Positions 29,541 through 39,571 of a DNA stretch of 64,000 bases are shown in pieces (position 1 is the stretch's first letter; every line of letters begins with the position of its first letter). The stretch is from contig JAHYIV010000007.1 of assembly GCA_019429465.1 (NCBI GenBank), positions 50,532-114,531 of the forward strand, read 5' to 3'. The notes beneath the pieces were generated by a model that made no database searches, was not told where the DNA came from, and was given only the letters and a program-made list of their open reading frames with translations. Source of the stretch: Desulfoarculaceae bacterium. Lineage in GTDB: Bacteria > Desulfobacterota > Desulfobulbia > Desulfobulbales > Desulfocapsaceae. A program made the translations under genes and the position numbers.

Positions 29541-32270
29541 ATGAAGAAGGATGAGGCCGGTCAGCGGCCCTTGAACGGCAAAGATCCATGGACCATGGAG
29601 GCGACAGAGGCGGTTGCGCACCTCAAGTCAGATCCTGACCAGGGCTTGAGTTCTCAAGAGGCCCGCCGCCGTCTGCACCAATATGGTCACAACCGACTGA
29701 AAGCCAGAAAGCAGCGGCCGGCATGGCGGGTATTGGTGGACCAGTTCATGAATCTTATCGTCTTGCTGCTGGCCGTGGCCGCCGGCATATCTTTCCTCCT
29801 CGGCCAATTACTGGAAGGATTCTCCATCCTGGCGGCCCTGATCATCAATGTGCTTATTGGCTTTGGCACGGAGCTGCGGGCCATCCGCTCCATGGAGGCC
29901 CTGCAGCAGATGACCAGGTTCCATACCAGGGTCCTGCGTGAGGGGCGGATCCGGGAAATCCCCGCCGCGGAACTTGTCCCTGGAGACATTGTGGTTCTGG
30001 AAGGGGGAGACATGATTCCTGCGGACCTCAGACTGATCGAGGCCAACCGGATGCAGGCCGATGAATCCGCCCTCACCGGCGAGTCGGTGCCCGTGACCAA
30101 GGAAATCGACCCCCTGCCGCCGAAGAGGACGCTGGGGGAGCGGACCAACATGCTCTTCAAGGGCACCGCCCTGACCCAGGGCTCCGGAAAGGGAGTGGTG
30201 ACAGCCACCGCTATGGCCACGGAACTGGGCCACATTTCGGAACTGGCCCAGGGGGCGGAAGCGGAAGCATTGACCCCCTTGGAACAGCGCTTGAACATCC
30301 TGGGCCGGAAATTGATCTGGATCACCCTGGGAATCGCCGCCGTCATAGGGGCCACCGGCCTCTTCACCGGCAAAGAGCTGGATCTGATCTTCAAGACCTC
30401 CATCGCCCTGGCTGTTGCCGCCATCCCAGAGGGTTTACCCATTGTGGCCACCATCGCCCTGGCCCGGGGTATGTGGCGGATGGCCCGCAAAAACGCCTTG
30501 GTCAATCGGCTTTCCGCCGTGGAAACCCTCGGCTCAACCAGCATCATCTGCACAGACAAGACCGGCACCCTGACAGAAAACAGGATGACCCTCGCCATGC
30601 TGGTTTTAAACAGCGCCCAGGGGGTGACTCATGTCCAGTGGGATCCGGATGCACAACCGCCCTTTGCCACGGACAGCCACGGGACAGAAACAGAATCCCT
30701 GGCAGAACTCGTTGTCGAGACCCTCACCCTGGGCATGCTGTGCAATAATGGCCAGCTCTCGGAAGATGGGGAAGGGATTGGCGACCCCATGGAGATTGCC
30801 CTGCTGCGAGCCGGAGGCCTGATGGGGCTGCAACGGGAAAAGCTGCTGCAGGCCCAGCCCGAGGAACAGGAGGAGGCCTTCAGGCCGGAAACCAAAATGA
30901 TGGCCACCTGGCACCGCCGGGAGCAGGGCTTTCTGGTGGCGGTGAAAGGGGCGCCTGAGGCCGTACTCCGGGCAGCGGAGTACATTCTAACCCCGGAGTC
31001 GGAGCCCGAGGCCCTGGCTGATGACCGGCGGCAGAAACTCCTGCAGGCCAATGATGCCCTGGCCGCCAGAGGACTCAGGGTGCTGGGGGTGGCCCGCAGG
31101 TTCAGTGAGGCCATGGAAGACGATCCCTACACCTCCCTGGTCTTCCTGGGTTTTGTCGGACTCCTGGATCCACCCAGAAAGGGGATCAAGGAGGTTATCA
31201 AGGATCTCAAGCAGGCCGGAGTGCGGGTGGTGATGGTTACCGGCGATCATCCGGGCACCGCCGCGGCCATAGCTCGGCAACTGAATCTGCCCGGCGATCT
31301 GGAATCGGTAGTGCACGGCAATGACCTGAAGGGCGCTGCCGATTACAGCTCCCAGGAACGACACACCATGCTGCAATCATCCGTTTTTGCCCGCATCTCT
31401 CCTGAGCAGAAACTGGACCTGGTCTCTCTTTTCCAGGCCGATGGTTCCGTGGTGGCCATGACCGGTGACGGCGTCAATGACGCACCCGCCCTGACCAAGG
31501 CCGACATCGGCGTGGCCATGGGCAGACGGGGCACCCAGGTGGCCAGGGAGGCCGCGGATATTGTGCTCAAAGACGACAACTTCGCCACCATCGCCCTCAC
31601 CGTGGAAGAAGGCCGGATCATCTTCAGTAATATCCGCAAGTTTATTGTCTTTCTCCTTTCCGGCAATGTGGGGGCCATCCTCATTGTGGGGGTGGCCATG
31701 CTTTTTGGCACGGTCCTGCCTCTGCTGCCCTTGCAGATCCTCTACCTGAATATGATCAGCGACGTCTTTCCGGCCCTGGCCCTGGGGGTGGGCAAGGGAG
31801 AGCATGCCGTGATGACCATGCCGCCAAGACCTGCCAGCGAACCCGTGGTCACCGGCACCCTCTGGCTGCTCATTGCCGGCTACGGCATCCTTATTGCCGG
31901 CACCGTCCTGGCCGGTTTCTGGATAGCCCTGAGAGAGTGGTCGCTGCCCGCGGAACGGGCGGTGACCATATCCTTTCTCATCCTGGCCTTCACCAGGACA
32001 TGGCATGTGTTCAATATGCGCGATTTCGGCTCCCATCTCCTTTTCAACGATGTGACCCGCAACCCCTTTGCCTGGGGGGCCGTGGCCCTGAGCATCGCCT
32101 TGCTCCTTCTCGCCGTCTATTTCCCCCCCCTGGCCCGGGTATTGACCATGGCGACGCCCAGCACCGGGGAATGGCTCTTTATTCTCGGCATGAGCCTCAT
32201 TCCCCTAATGGTGGTGCAGCTTCTGAAACAGTTCACCTTTCTTAATCCCTTTAAAAAATGGTATCCTTAA
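29541..32270 (+). CDS. Cation-transporting P-type ATPase (P2-like)
   Basis: DKTGTLTENRM; TGESVPV; MTGDGVNDAPALTKADIGVAMG. Confidence 0.95.
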   Translation: MKKDEAGQRPLNGKDPWTMEATEAVAHLKSDPDQGLSSQEARRRLHQYGHNRLKARKQRPAWRVLVDQFMNLIVLLLAVAAGISFLLGQLLEGFSILAALIINVLIGFGTELRAIRSMEALQQMTRFHTRVLREGRIREIPAAELVPGDIVVLEGGDMIPADLRLIEANRMQADESALTGESVPVTKEIDPLPPKRTLGERTNMLFKGTALTQGSGKGVVTATAMATELGHISELAQGAEAEALTPLEQRLNILGRKLIWITLGIAAVIGATGLFTGKELDLIFKTSIALAVAAIPEGLPIVATIALARGMWRMARKNALVNRLSAVETLGSTSIICTDKTGTLTENRMTLAMLVLNSAQGVTHVQWDPDAQPPFATDSHGTETESLAELVVETLTLGMLCNNGQLSEDGEGIGDPMEIALLRAGGLMGLQREKLLQAQPEEQEEAFRPETKMMATWHRREQGFLVAVKGAPEAVLRAAEYILTPESEPEALADDRRQKLLQANDALAARGLRVLGVARRFSEAMEDDPYTSLVFLGFVGLLDPPRKGIKEVIKDLKQAGVRVVMVTGDHPGTAAAIARQLNLPGDLESVVHGNDLKGAADYSSQERHTMLQSSVFARISPEQKLDLVSLFQADGSVVAMTGDGVNDAPALTKADIGVAMGRRGTQVAREAADIVLKDDNFATIALTVEEGRIIFSNIRKFIVFLLSGNVGAILIVGVAMLFGTVLPLLPLQILYLNMISDVFPALALGVGKGEHAVMTMPPRPASEPVVTGTLWLLIAGYGILIAGTVLAGFWIALREWSLPAERAVTISFLILAFTRTWHVFNMRDFGSHLLFNDVTRNPFAWGAVALSIALLLLAVYFPPLARVLTMATPSTGEWLFILGMSLIPLMVVQLLKQFTFLNPFKKWYP

Positions 32271-32517
32271 TAAAAAACCGCAGAAAAGGTGGTGCCTGAA
32301 CCATAGATTCTCTGGCCAGGACGCCCTGGCCCCCAAGGAGCCGGCCGAGATGATCCGGCGGCGGAGCTGGCAAAACCCCTTTGCAACAGTGCTTTCCCAC
32401 TCAATCTGCACGGGAGAGGATACCAACCAGCAGGGAAAGAATGGCCCATGGAATTACCTGCCGCGCTTGCGATAAAAGGGCGGTGCAACCATCAACACCA
32501 TGACAAGGAGGAGACGC

Positions 32518-32808
32518 ATGAGTGACAAAAAACTGTCCCAACAGAAGAAACAGGCCCAGCTGGACGAATGGAAGGCTGAGGTCGACAAACTGAGGGCCAG
32601 GCTGTCTGGAGCTACTGCCGAGGCACAACTGAAGATGAAGGAGCAGATCAAGACCCTGGAAAAAAAGATTGAAGAGGGCAAGGCCAAAGTGGCCGAAATT
32701 GCCGCCGCTCAAGAGGACGCGTGGGAGTCGATAAAGGACAGGGTGGAATCCGGCTGGAAATCGTTGAAGTCCAGTGTAAGTGACATCATCGCGAAGTTCA
32801 AAAAATAA
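32518..32808 (+). CDS. Small coiled-coil protein
   Basis: Heptad-rich sequence; RBS AAGGAGGAGACGC before ATG. Confidence 0.7.
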   Translation: MSDKKLSQQKKQAQLDEWKAEVDKLRARLSGATAEAQLKMKEQIKTLEKKIEEGKAKVAEIAAAQEDAWESIKDRVESGWKSLKSSVSDIIAKFKK

Positions 32809-32916
32809 GCCTTGCCTGACCCCCGGTTCAGCGGACCAGGGGGTCAGGCAGCAGCGATGATCTCCGGCAGACAAACCGCGACCTTGATCCATGGGCCGCT
32901 GCAGGGAGGACAATTC

Positions 32917-33852
32917 ATGAAAACCATCGTGACCATAAACATAAACCCGGTAATCGATAAGAGCTCAAGCGTTGAGCATGTCGTCGCCGAGCGAAAGCTG
33001 TACTGCAAACCCCCTCGTTTTGAGCCCGGAGGAGGAGGGATCAATGTCAGCCGGGCCATAAAAAAACTGGGCGGGGAATCCATGCTCCTTTACCCCGCAG
33101 GGGGCCTGACCGGAGCACGACTGCAACAACTTCTGGATCAGGAAGGCTTAAACCATCGGCCGTTTCCCATTGAGGGATTGATCCGGGAGAGTCTGGTCAT
33201 CCTGGAGGAATCCACCGGCCAACAGTATCGTTTTGGCATGCCGGGACCGGAGCTTCAGCAACAAGAATGGCAACAATTTTTTGACGAAATATCGTCCATA
33301 GAGCCCGCACCCGATTATCTGGTAGCCAGCGGCAGCCTTCCTCCCGGTGTACCCGCTGACTTTTATGCCCGGGTGGCGCGCAGAGGCAAGGAAAGGGGCG
33401 CAAAAGTGATCATCGACGTTTCGGGTGCTGCCCTGAAAGAGGCCCTCCAGGAAGGCGTCTATCTGATCAAGCCCAATGTCGGTGAATTCAGAGACCTGGT
33501 CGGGGAGGATATCAAAGAGAAATCACAGATCATGGCGGAGGCCCGGAAGATGGTCAAGAGCGGCCAGTGCGAGGTGCTGGTCATCTCCCTTGGCGCTGCC
33601 GGCGCCCTGATGGTTTCGGAGGAGTTCAGCGAACACATCCTGCCGCCGACCGTGCCGATTGTCAGCAAGGTCGGGGCCGGAGACAGCATGGTGGCAGGTA
33701 TCGTCCTGAGCCTGGCCCGGGGCAAGGCGCTCAGAGACTCCATCCTCTTCGGTGTGGCAGCCGGCACAGCGGCCGTTATGACACCGGGAACGGAATTGTG
33801 CCGGAGGGAAGATGCCGAAAGGATCTTTGGAGACATAGCTTCAGGATCGTGA
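32917..33852 (+). CDS. PfkB-family sugar kinase (6-phosphofructokinase-2 / 1-phosphofructokinase-like)
   Basis: GGGGINVSRAIKKLGG; GAGDSMVAGIV. Confidence 0.92.
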   Translation: MKTIVTININPVIDKSSSVEHVVAERKLYCKPPRFEPGGGGINVSRAIKKLGGESMLLYPAGGLTGARLQQLLDQEGLNHRPFPIEGLIRESLVILEESTGQQYRFGMPGPELQQQEWQQFFDEISSIEPAPDYLVASGSLPPGVPADFYARVARRGKERGAKVIIDVSGAALKEALQEGVYLIKPNVGEFRDLVGEDIKEKSQIMAEARKMVKSGQCEVLVISLGAAGALMVSEEFSEHILPPTVPIVSKVGAGDSMVAGIVLSLARGKALRDSILFGVAAGTAAVMTPGTELCRREDAERIFGDIASGS

Positions 33853-33938
33853 AGAATGCCTGACAGAGCAGCCAGGGAGGCCGGTGGAAGCGCATGGGAA
33901 TATCTGCAGACAGGCGGCCCCAGACGACTTAGGCCGCG

Positions 33939-34727
33939 TTGAAGCGAGTGGTGATTTTAAAACCTCCCACCATTGACAGGAGTTTTTTTCTCATAAACAG
34001 GACCCTGATGAAAAGTAACATAATGCCAGAAGCGGAAGAATCAAAAAGCGGTGCCCGTGATGAAAGCTGGGTACATAAATGGCTCGGCCGGACACTCCTG
34101 ATCATCATGGGCGCTGAATGGTTTCTCCTGCTGCTGGATGGCCGCTGGTTATCCATGTTTCTGGTCACCATGATTATAGCTGCCCTTATTGCTCCAACGC
34201 TCTTCCGCAGGAAGCTCGACGTGGACATCCCTGTAGAGTTTCACTTCATGGCCGTCATCTTTATTTTCGCCTCTCTCTACCTCGGAGAGGTGCAAAGTTT
34301 CTATCAACGTTTCTGGTGGTGGGATATTGTCCTGCACGCATCGGCCGGCCTGTTGATGGGGATAACAGGTTTTTTACTGGTCTATCTTCTCAATGAAAGT
34401 AAACGGGTAGAACTGCATATGACACCCGGCTTCATCTCCTTGTTTGCCTTTTTCTTTGCCGTTACCATCGGCACTGTGTGGGAGATTTTTGAATTTGCCA
34501 TGGATCAGCTCTTTGGCCTCAACATGCAGAAACCGATGCTGGGTGATCCTTCCGGCCTGACCGACACTATGTGGGATATCATTGTCAATGCGATTGGTGC
34601 CTTTATCATCAGCTTTATGGGATGGCGGTACCTGAAGCGACAACAGATATTTTTCGTAAGAAATTGGATTCGAAGGTTTATTCAAAAGAATCCATCTTTG
34701 TTTCATAAGGGACGCCGAAAGAGCTGA
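33939..34727 (+). CDS. DUF2238/YjdF-like integral membrane protein
   Basis: Multi-TM, WWDIVLHASAGLLMGITGF, GTVWEIFEFAMDQLFG; true start may be 34008. Confidence 0.75.
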   Translation: MKRVVILKPPTIDRSFFLINRTLMKSNIMPEAEESKSGARDESWVHKWLGRTLLIIMGAEWFLLLLDGRWLSMFLVTMIIAALIAPTLFRRKLDVDIPVEFHFMAVIFIFASLYLGEVQSFYQRFWWWDIVLHASAGLLMGITGFLLVYLLNESKRVELHMTPGFISLFAFFFAVTIGTVWEIFEFAMDQLFGLNMQKPMLGDPSGLTDTMWDIIVNAIGAFIISFMGWRYLKRQQIFFVRNWIRRFIQKNPSLFHKGRRKS

Positions 34728-34825
34728 CACCCTTGTTATCCTTCCCGTCATCTGCCACCAATTCAGCCACAACCCCTACCTGATAGAGGAATAATCGATA
34801 CCGGCTCCAGGAAAACTCAAAAATT

Positions 34826-35500
34826 TCAGGCGGCCTGTGCGGAGAGCACGCCCTGACTCATGGAAAAAACTCTGGCGCCCTTTTGGGTAGCGGCCAGATT
34901 GCTGTTATGGGTGACAACCACGAAGGTGGTCCCTTTGGCGTTGTACCGGCTGAACAGGTCGAGGATGTCTCTCTCGGTCTCTTCGTCGAGGTCGCCTGTG
35001 GGCTCATCGGCCAGAATGATGTCCGGCTGATTGATGAAAGAACGGGCGATGGCCACCCGGCGCTGCTGGCCGCCGGAAAGCTGGGACGGAAAAGAATTTT
35101 CTCTGTCGGCCAGCCCGACCTCCGCGAGGATCTCCCTGGCCATCGCCCTGTTACCTGCGGGATTCAGGCTGAAGGTCATGGGCAGGAGAATGTTTTCCAT
35201 CACGGTAAGGGTAGGAATCAGGCTGGCGAACTGGAAGATGAATCCGATCCGGCTGTTGCGCATGGTGGACAGGTCGTTATCAGACTGCTGCCAGTTCTCC
35301 TCCCCGTCCACCAGCACTTGACCGCGATCCGGAGTAGTCAAGCCACCGATCAGGCTCAGGAGGGTTGTTTTACCCGAACCGGAGTGACCGAGGATCACAA
35401 CAAACTCCCCCCTGCTGATACTGAGATTGACATTATCGACGGCAAAAACCGGCTTCTTTTCGACCAGATAGGTTTTGGTCAATTCCCTGCATTCGATCAT
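34826..35500 (-). CDS. ABC transporter ATP-binding protein, LolD/MacB type
   Basis: GHSGSGKTTLLSLIGG, LSGGQQRRVAIARSF, ILADEPTGDLD. Confidence 0.93.
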   Translation of the reverse strand: MIECRELTKTYLVEKKPVFAVDNVNLSISRGEFVVILGHSGSGKTTLLSLIGGLTTPDRGQVLVDGEENWQQSDNDLSTMRNSRIGFIFQFASLIPTLTVMENILLPMTFSLNPAGNRAMAREILAEVGLADRENSFPSQLSGGQQRRVAIARSFINQPDIILADEPTGDLDEETERDILDLFSRYNAKGTTFVVVTHNSNLAATQKGARVFSMSQGVLSAQAA

Positions 35501-35585
35501 CATGACTGTCACCATTATTTTTTTTTGGCAAAAGAAAAAATTTTCTTGCCAATATACCACCTCGTGGTATTATCGCAATAAGGGA

Positions 35586-35602
35586 TGTGACAATTTGTCG
35601 CA
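35586..35602. promoter_or_regulatory. Near-palindrome TGTGACAATTTGTCGCA, second RegA/PrrA-like box candidate
   Basis: GTGAC-N5-GTCGC; about 107 bp upstream of the ATG at 35710. Confidence 0.45.
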
Positions 35603-35709
35603 CCTACCCGGCCATCCCGTACGGAGCGGGATTAAAATGGCTGGACAAGTACCACAGAAGCCTGGCTCAGGTCAAAAACACAGCAAACTCTTTCAAGGAG
35701 ACGAACAGG

Positions 35710-36864
35710 ATGAAATTCACCAACTCCAAACGGCGTAATTTTCTTGTCACCAGTACCATCGCTCTCGGATTGATGGGCGCCGCGGCAACTGCCGGGGCTG
35801 CCGATTACAGCGGCACTGCTTATGTCGCGGGCATGGGCGGCCATTTTGCCAAGGCTGGGTTCACTATCGACCCCACCGCGGAAACCCCCATCACGATCAC
35901 CAGCCTGGATAAGATTGATATCGGTACCGCCAAAAGCCATCCCACCCATGACGCCCGGATTGATGCCACCGACCGCAACATCATGTACTGGTCCACCTAT
36001 AAGCTGGATGCCGAGGCTGATAATAGCTACCACTACGGCACCATTGACCTCAGTACCGACAAGGTCACCAACGACGTCACCACCAAGATCCCTGAAGGCA
36101 ATCTTAACAGCGCTGCCGGTTACTGCGCTTCAGCCCAGACCAAGGACTACTTCATGCCCATCACCATGCTGAAGCCCGGCTACATCAGCGTGATCCGTAA
36201 GAGCGACATGAAGCTCATGCGCAACGTCTACCTGGAAGGCACCGATGCCGACATCAAAAAGGGTTACAAATACCTTCATGGCACCAACTCTCCGGACATG
36301 AAGGAAATCCTGATCACCATAAATGAGTCCGACACGGCTCCCGACGACAAGGAGCTGGGTAACGTTGTGGGCAAGCTCCACCTGTTCGCCCTGGACGCCG
36401 CCGCCCTGGAAAATGGCAAGGTCAAGGTTCTCCGCAAGGGCGTAGTTGACGGCAATGCCAAGAAATCTACCAGCTTCCGCCAGTATTACTCACCGGACGG
36501 AAAGTACATCGCCAACGCCACCGGCGACACCCTCTTCCTGATCGACGCCAAGACCCTCACGGCGGTGGATGCCGAGCCCATGCCTAACCTGGAAGAGACC
36601 CACGACGCGATTTTCACTGCGGACAGCAAGTATGTCATCGCCACCTCCCGGACCAAGGCCCTCTCCCCCGAGTGCAAAGACCCGGAGAAACCAGCTGACG
36701 GTGAGTGGACCATGGACGGCCAGCTCAAGCTCTACGACGTTGAAGCCAAGAAGTTCATCGGTAAGCCCAGCTCGGTATGTCTGAGCTGCCATGACCAGCA
36801 ACTCGGCGCAGGATACACCCACGCAGTACTCTGCGGGTTGGATGTAAATTTTGCCAAGAAGTAA
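35710..36864 (+). CDS. Secreted beta-propeller-like protein with one C-terminal c-type heme motif
   Basis: Twin-Arg-like KRRNFLV signal; repeats such as YYSPDGKYIANATGDTLFLIDAKTL; VCLSCHDQQ. Confidence 0.7.
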   Translation: MKFTNSKRRNFLVTSTIALGLMGAAATAGAADYSGTAYVAGMGGHFAKAGFTIDPTAETPITITSLDKIDIGTAKSHPTHDARIDATDRNIMYWSTYKLDAEADNSYHYGTIDLSTDKVTNDVTTKIPEGNLNSAAGYCASAQTKDYFMPITMLKPGYISVIRKSDMKLMRNVYLEGTDADIKKGYKYLHGTNSPDMKEILITINESDTAPDDKELGNVVGKLHLFALDAAALENGKVKVLRKGVVDGNAKKSTSFRQYYSPDGKYIANATGDTLFLIDAKTLTAVDAEPMPNLEETHDAIFTADSKYVIATSRTKALSPECKDPEKPADGEWTMDGQLKLYDVEAKKFIGKPSSVCLSCHDQQLGAGYTHAVLCGLDVNFAKK

Positions 36865-36900
36865 TTGGTCCTGACAAACAGTGATTTTTGCGGCATAAGA

Positions 36901-36933
36901 AAAGCCGGGAAGCTTAGCGCATCCCGGCTTTTC
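36901..36933 (+). terminator. Rho-independent terminator
   Basis: AAAAGCCGGGA...TCCCGGCTTTT then CTTCTTTT. Confidence 0.85.
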
Positions 36934-36983
36934 TTCTTTTATGGAAAAAAAACAACCCGGAAACAGCATTTAACGAAACTGCC

Positions 36984-38174
36984 ATGGCCACCCACGCATA
37001 CTCCATACTCACCATTGTCTGGAAAGGCGTTTCCCGGAAGATATTCCGTAACGTCGTTCTGATCCTGGCCGTCGCCCTTCTGGTCGCCCTGCTGGTTTTT
37101 GCCCTGCTCTTCAATAAGGCGGTGGAGGAAGATATTGAGGCCGCCGCCAAAAAACTCGGAGCCGATATTGTCCTGGTACCGATAGAAGCCAAAAGCACCG
37201 CTGAAGAGTTTATCCTGGAAAGCAGAATCAAAAGCTTTTACATGGACAAGTCGATTTTCGAATCCGTCCGCGCCCTGCCGGACATCAAGCAGATCACCTA
37301 TCACGTCTATCTCAACACCCTGCCCTCAGGCTGCTGCAGTATCGACGCGGGGCAGGTCATAGCCTTCAATCAGGAGGAGGATTTTGTCGTCCGCTCCTGG
37401 CTCGAGACCGGACCAGACCGCCTTGCCGCCGGACAGGTCTATGTGGGCAGCTACGTCTATGACTTTCTCGGACTGATCGATACGGCCAGCCTTTTCGGCC
37501 AGGGAGTCAAGGTGGTCGGCCATCTGGAACAAACGGGTACCGGGATTGACCACGGCATCTTCATGCGACTGGAGGACCTGGATCAGATCTCTACCGAAGC
37601 CACCGGCGGCTACACACCAGGCAACATCTCCATCATCTTCATCCGGGTCAAGACAGGGGTGGACCCTGCCAAGGTGGTACGGGACATCCGTGAGATCAAC
37701 CCCAGGATCGGAATCATGACCCGGGGCGATATCGGAGCCGACGTCCGCAGCACCCTCAGGGACATCACCCGGGTCTTTTCGGTGACCATCTCCATATCCT
37801 CGCTCCTGGCCCTGCTCCTGGCCTGGACAACATTCACCGTTCTCGCCAATGAACGGCGGCGCGAGGTGGGTATCCTCCGCGCCATCGGCGCCCACCGCAG
37901 CCACATCATGAAGCTGTTCCTGACCGAGGCCATGCTGATCAGTGCCATGGGCGGCCTGATCGGCGTCGGACTCGGCCACTATCTCCTCTACTACCTGGCC
38001 GAGGATTTCAGCCTTCTCAGCAGGCTCGGAGCCTCGACCCCTCTGACCTCCGGCAATATCCTTATCGGCCTTGCCGCCATGGCAGCGGGCATGGCGGTCT
38101 GCCTGATCGGCGCGGCCATCCCGGTGATCAGGCTGGCCAACATGGAGCCCCTGGTTGCAATCAAGGAGGAGTAA
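36984..38174 (+). CDS. FtsX-like ABC permease (MacB type) with CC motif in periplasmic domain
   Basis: NERRREVGILRAIGAHRSHIMKLFLTEA; LPSGCCSIDAGQVIAF. Confidence 0.9.
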   Translation: MATHAYSILTIVWKGVSRKIFRNVVLILAVALLVALLVFALLFNKAVEEDIEAAAKKLGADIVLVPIEAKSTAEEFILESRIKSFYMDKSIFESVRALPDIKQITYHVYLNTLPSGCCSIDAGQVIAFNQEEDFVVRSWLETGPDRLAAGQVYVGSYVYDFLGLIDTASLFGQGVKVVGHLEQTGTGIDHGIFMRLEDLDQISTEATGGYTPGNISIIFIRVKTGVDPAKVVRDIREINPRIGIMTRGDIGADVRSTLRDITRVFSVTISISSLLALLLAWTTFTVLANERRREVGILRAIGAHRSHIMKLFLTEAMLISAMGGLIGVGLGHYLLYYLAEDFSLLSRLGASTPLTSGNILIGLAAMAAGMAVCLIGAAIPVIRLANMEPLVAIKEE

Positions 38175-38184
38175 TTATCCTTTC

Positions 38185-38222
38185 AAGCTGACAGCCGTGA
38201 GCTGATGGCTGTCAGCTTTTTA
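38185..38222 (+). terminator. Rho-independent terminator
   Basis: AGCTGACAGCC...GGCTGTCAGCT-TTTT. Confidence 0.9.
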
Positions 38223-38352
38223 TACCATGCATCCTTTCCCGCAGAACCGCAGGGAATAACCATACCCCCCTGCCGGGCCGAACTGCCGACTCCCTGTGGA
38301 CGGCAGTTCAAACTGTTTGACACTCCACTACTACTGCCTCAGTACCTTGGGA

Positions 38353-38502
38353 CTCGGAAAATAGTGACGTACCTGAGTTGCGACTGGATTTGGGCCGGAT
38401 TTGGCTGCACCGATTGACTAAAACCGCAGATGCAGTTGCGCTCCATCGAGGATTTTGCGATTGAGGTGCGGTCACAGATGGCCCGAAGACCGGAAGCAAG
38501 AT
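38353..38502 (+). repeat. 150-bp direct repeat, copy A
   Basis: 143/150 identical by eye to 39259-39408. Confidence 0.93.
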
Positions 38503-38509
38503 GGGAAAT

Positions 38510-38587
38510 TAACCCCGATGAACGGGATAAGTGCCTTTCGCAGATTATTTTCTGGCAAAAAAACAAGAAAACAATCTGTAAGGCACT
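38510..38587 (+). repeat. Dispersed hairpin repeat, copy 3
   Basis: ACCCCGATGAACGGGATAAGTGCCTTTCGCAGATTATTTTCTGGCAAAAAAACAAGAAAACAATCTGTAAGGCACT. Confidence 0.9.
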
Positions 38588-38647
38588 GATATTTTCCGCG
38601 GCCCTTATGAGAGCGTCCCCTTTTACCGTCCATTTGATACCAACCCA

Positions 38648-39064
38648 TCACTCGCCGATTATTTTCACCAACACCCTCTTCCGGCGTCCACCGTCAAACT
38701 CACCATAGAATATCTGCTCCCAGGTCCCGAAATCAAGCTGACCATCGCTTACCGCCACAACCACCTCCCGCCCCATGATCTGCCGCTTCAAATGGGCATC
38801 GGCATTATCTTCACCGCGGTTATGACGGTACTGACCTACCGGCTCGTGTGGCGCCAGTTTTTCGAGCCATACCTCATAATCATGGTGTAAACCGGATTCA
38901 TCGTCATTGATAAAGACCGAGGCGGTGATGTGCATGGCATTCACCAGGATCAAGCCCTCGGCTATTCCGCTTTCATACAAACATTCCTGAACCTGCGGGG
39001 TAATATTTATGAATGCCCTCCGTGTTGGCACTGTGAACCACAATTCCTTACGATATGATTTCAT
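38648..39064 (-). CDS. YjbQ/UPF0047 family protein
   Basis: [35 protein letters not shown]...[20 protein letters not shown]. Confidence 0.92.
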   Translation of the reverse strand: MKSYRKELWFTVPTRRAFINITPQVQECLYESGIAEGLILVNAMHITASVFINDDESGLHHDYEVWLEKLAPHEPVGQYRHNRGEDNADAHLKRQIMGREVVVAVSDGQLDFGTWEQIFYGEFDGGRRKRVLVKIIGE

Positions 39065-39258
39065 TCTTTCCTCATCATCTTTTTTATCATTAAGGCCTCG
39101 AAAGCGAACTCCTGCCGCCCGCCAGCTCCCTGGACCATGAAGCAAACTTTTCCACCGCCACTATTTTTGCCAAACAAGATACCATTAAATTTCGGATGAG
39201 ACTCAGCTAATAATGGTTGACTTTCAATCTGCCGCAGTGAGACAATCTCTTTTAGGAG

Positions 39259-39408
39259 CTCGGAAAATAGTGATGTACCTGCATTGCGACTGGATTTGGG
39301 CCGGATCTGGCTGCCCCGATTGACTAAAACCGCAGATGCAGTTGAGCTCCATCGAGGATTTTGCGATTGAGGTGCGGTCACGGATGGCCCGAAGACCGGA
39401 AGCAAGAT
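39259..39408 (+). repeat. 150-bp direct repeat, copy B
   Basis: Same orientation as copy A; the two copies flank the yjbQ-like gene. Confidence 0.93.
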
Positions 39409-39571
39409 TGTATATCAGTATGCTCCGCGTCCCTTATGAGACTCGAAAGAGAATTAATGCTACAGGGAAGACTGAGACGATGTTACGTCAGGGACATGAC
39501 CTGAAAAGCGACTTCATTCTTCTGCCGGCTCGGCGAATAGTTACAATCATGATCAGAATGGAGGTGTCTCT

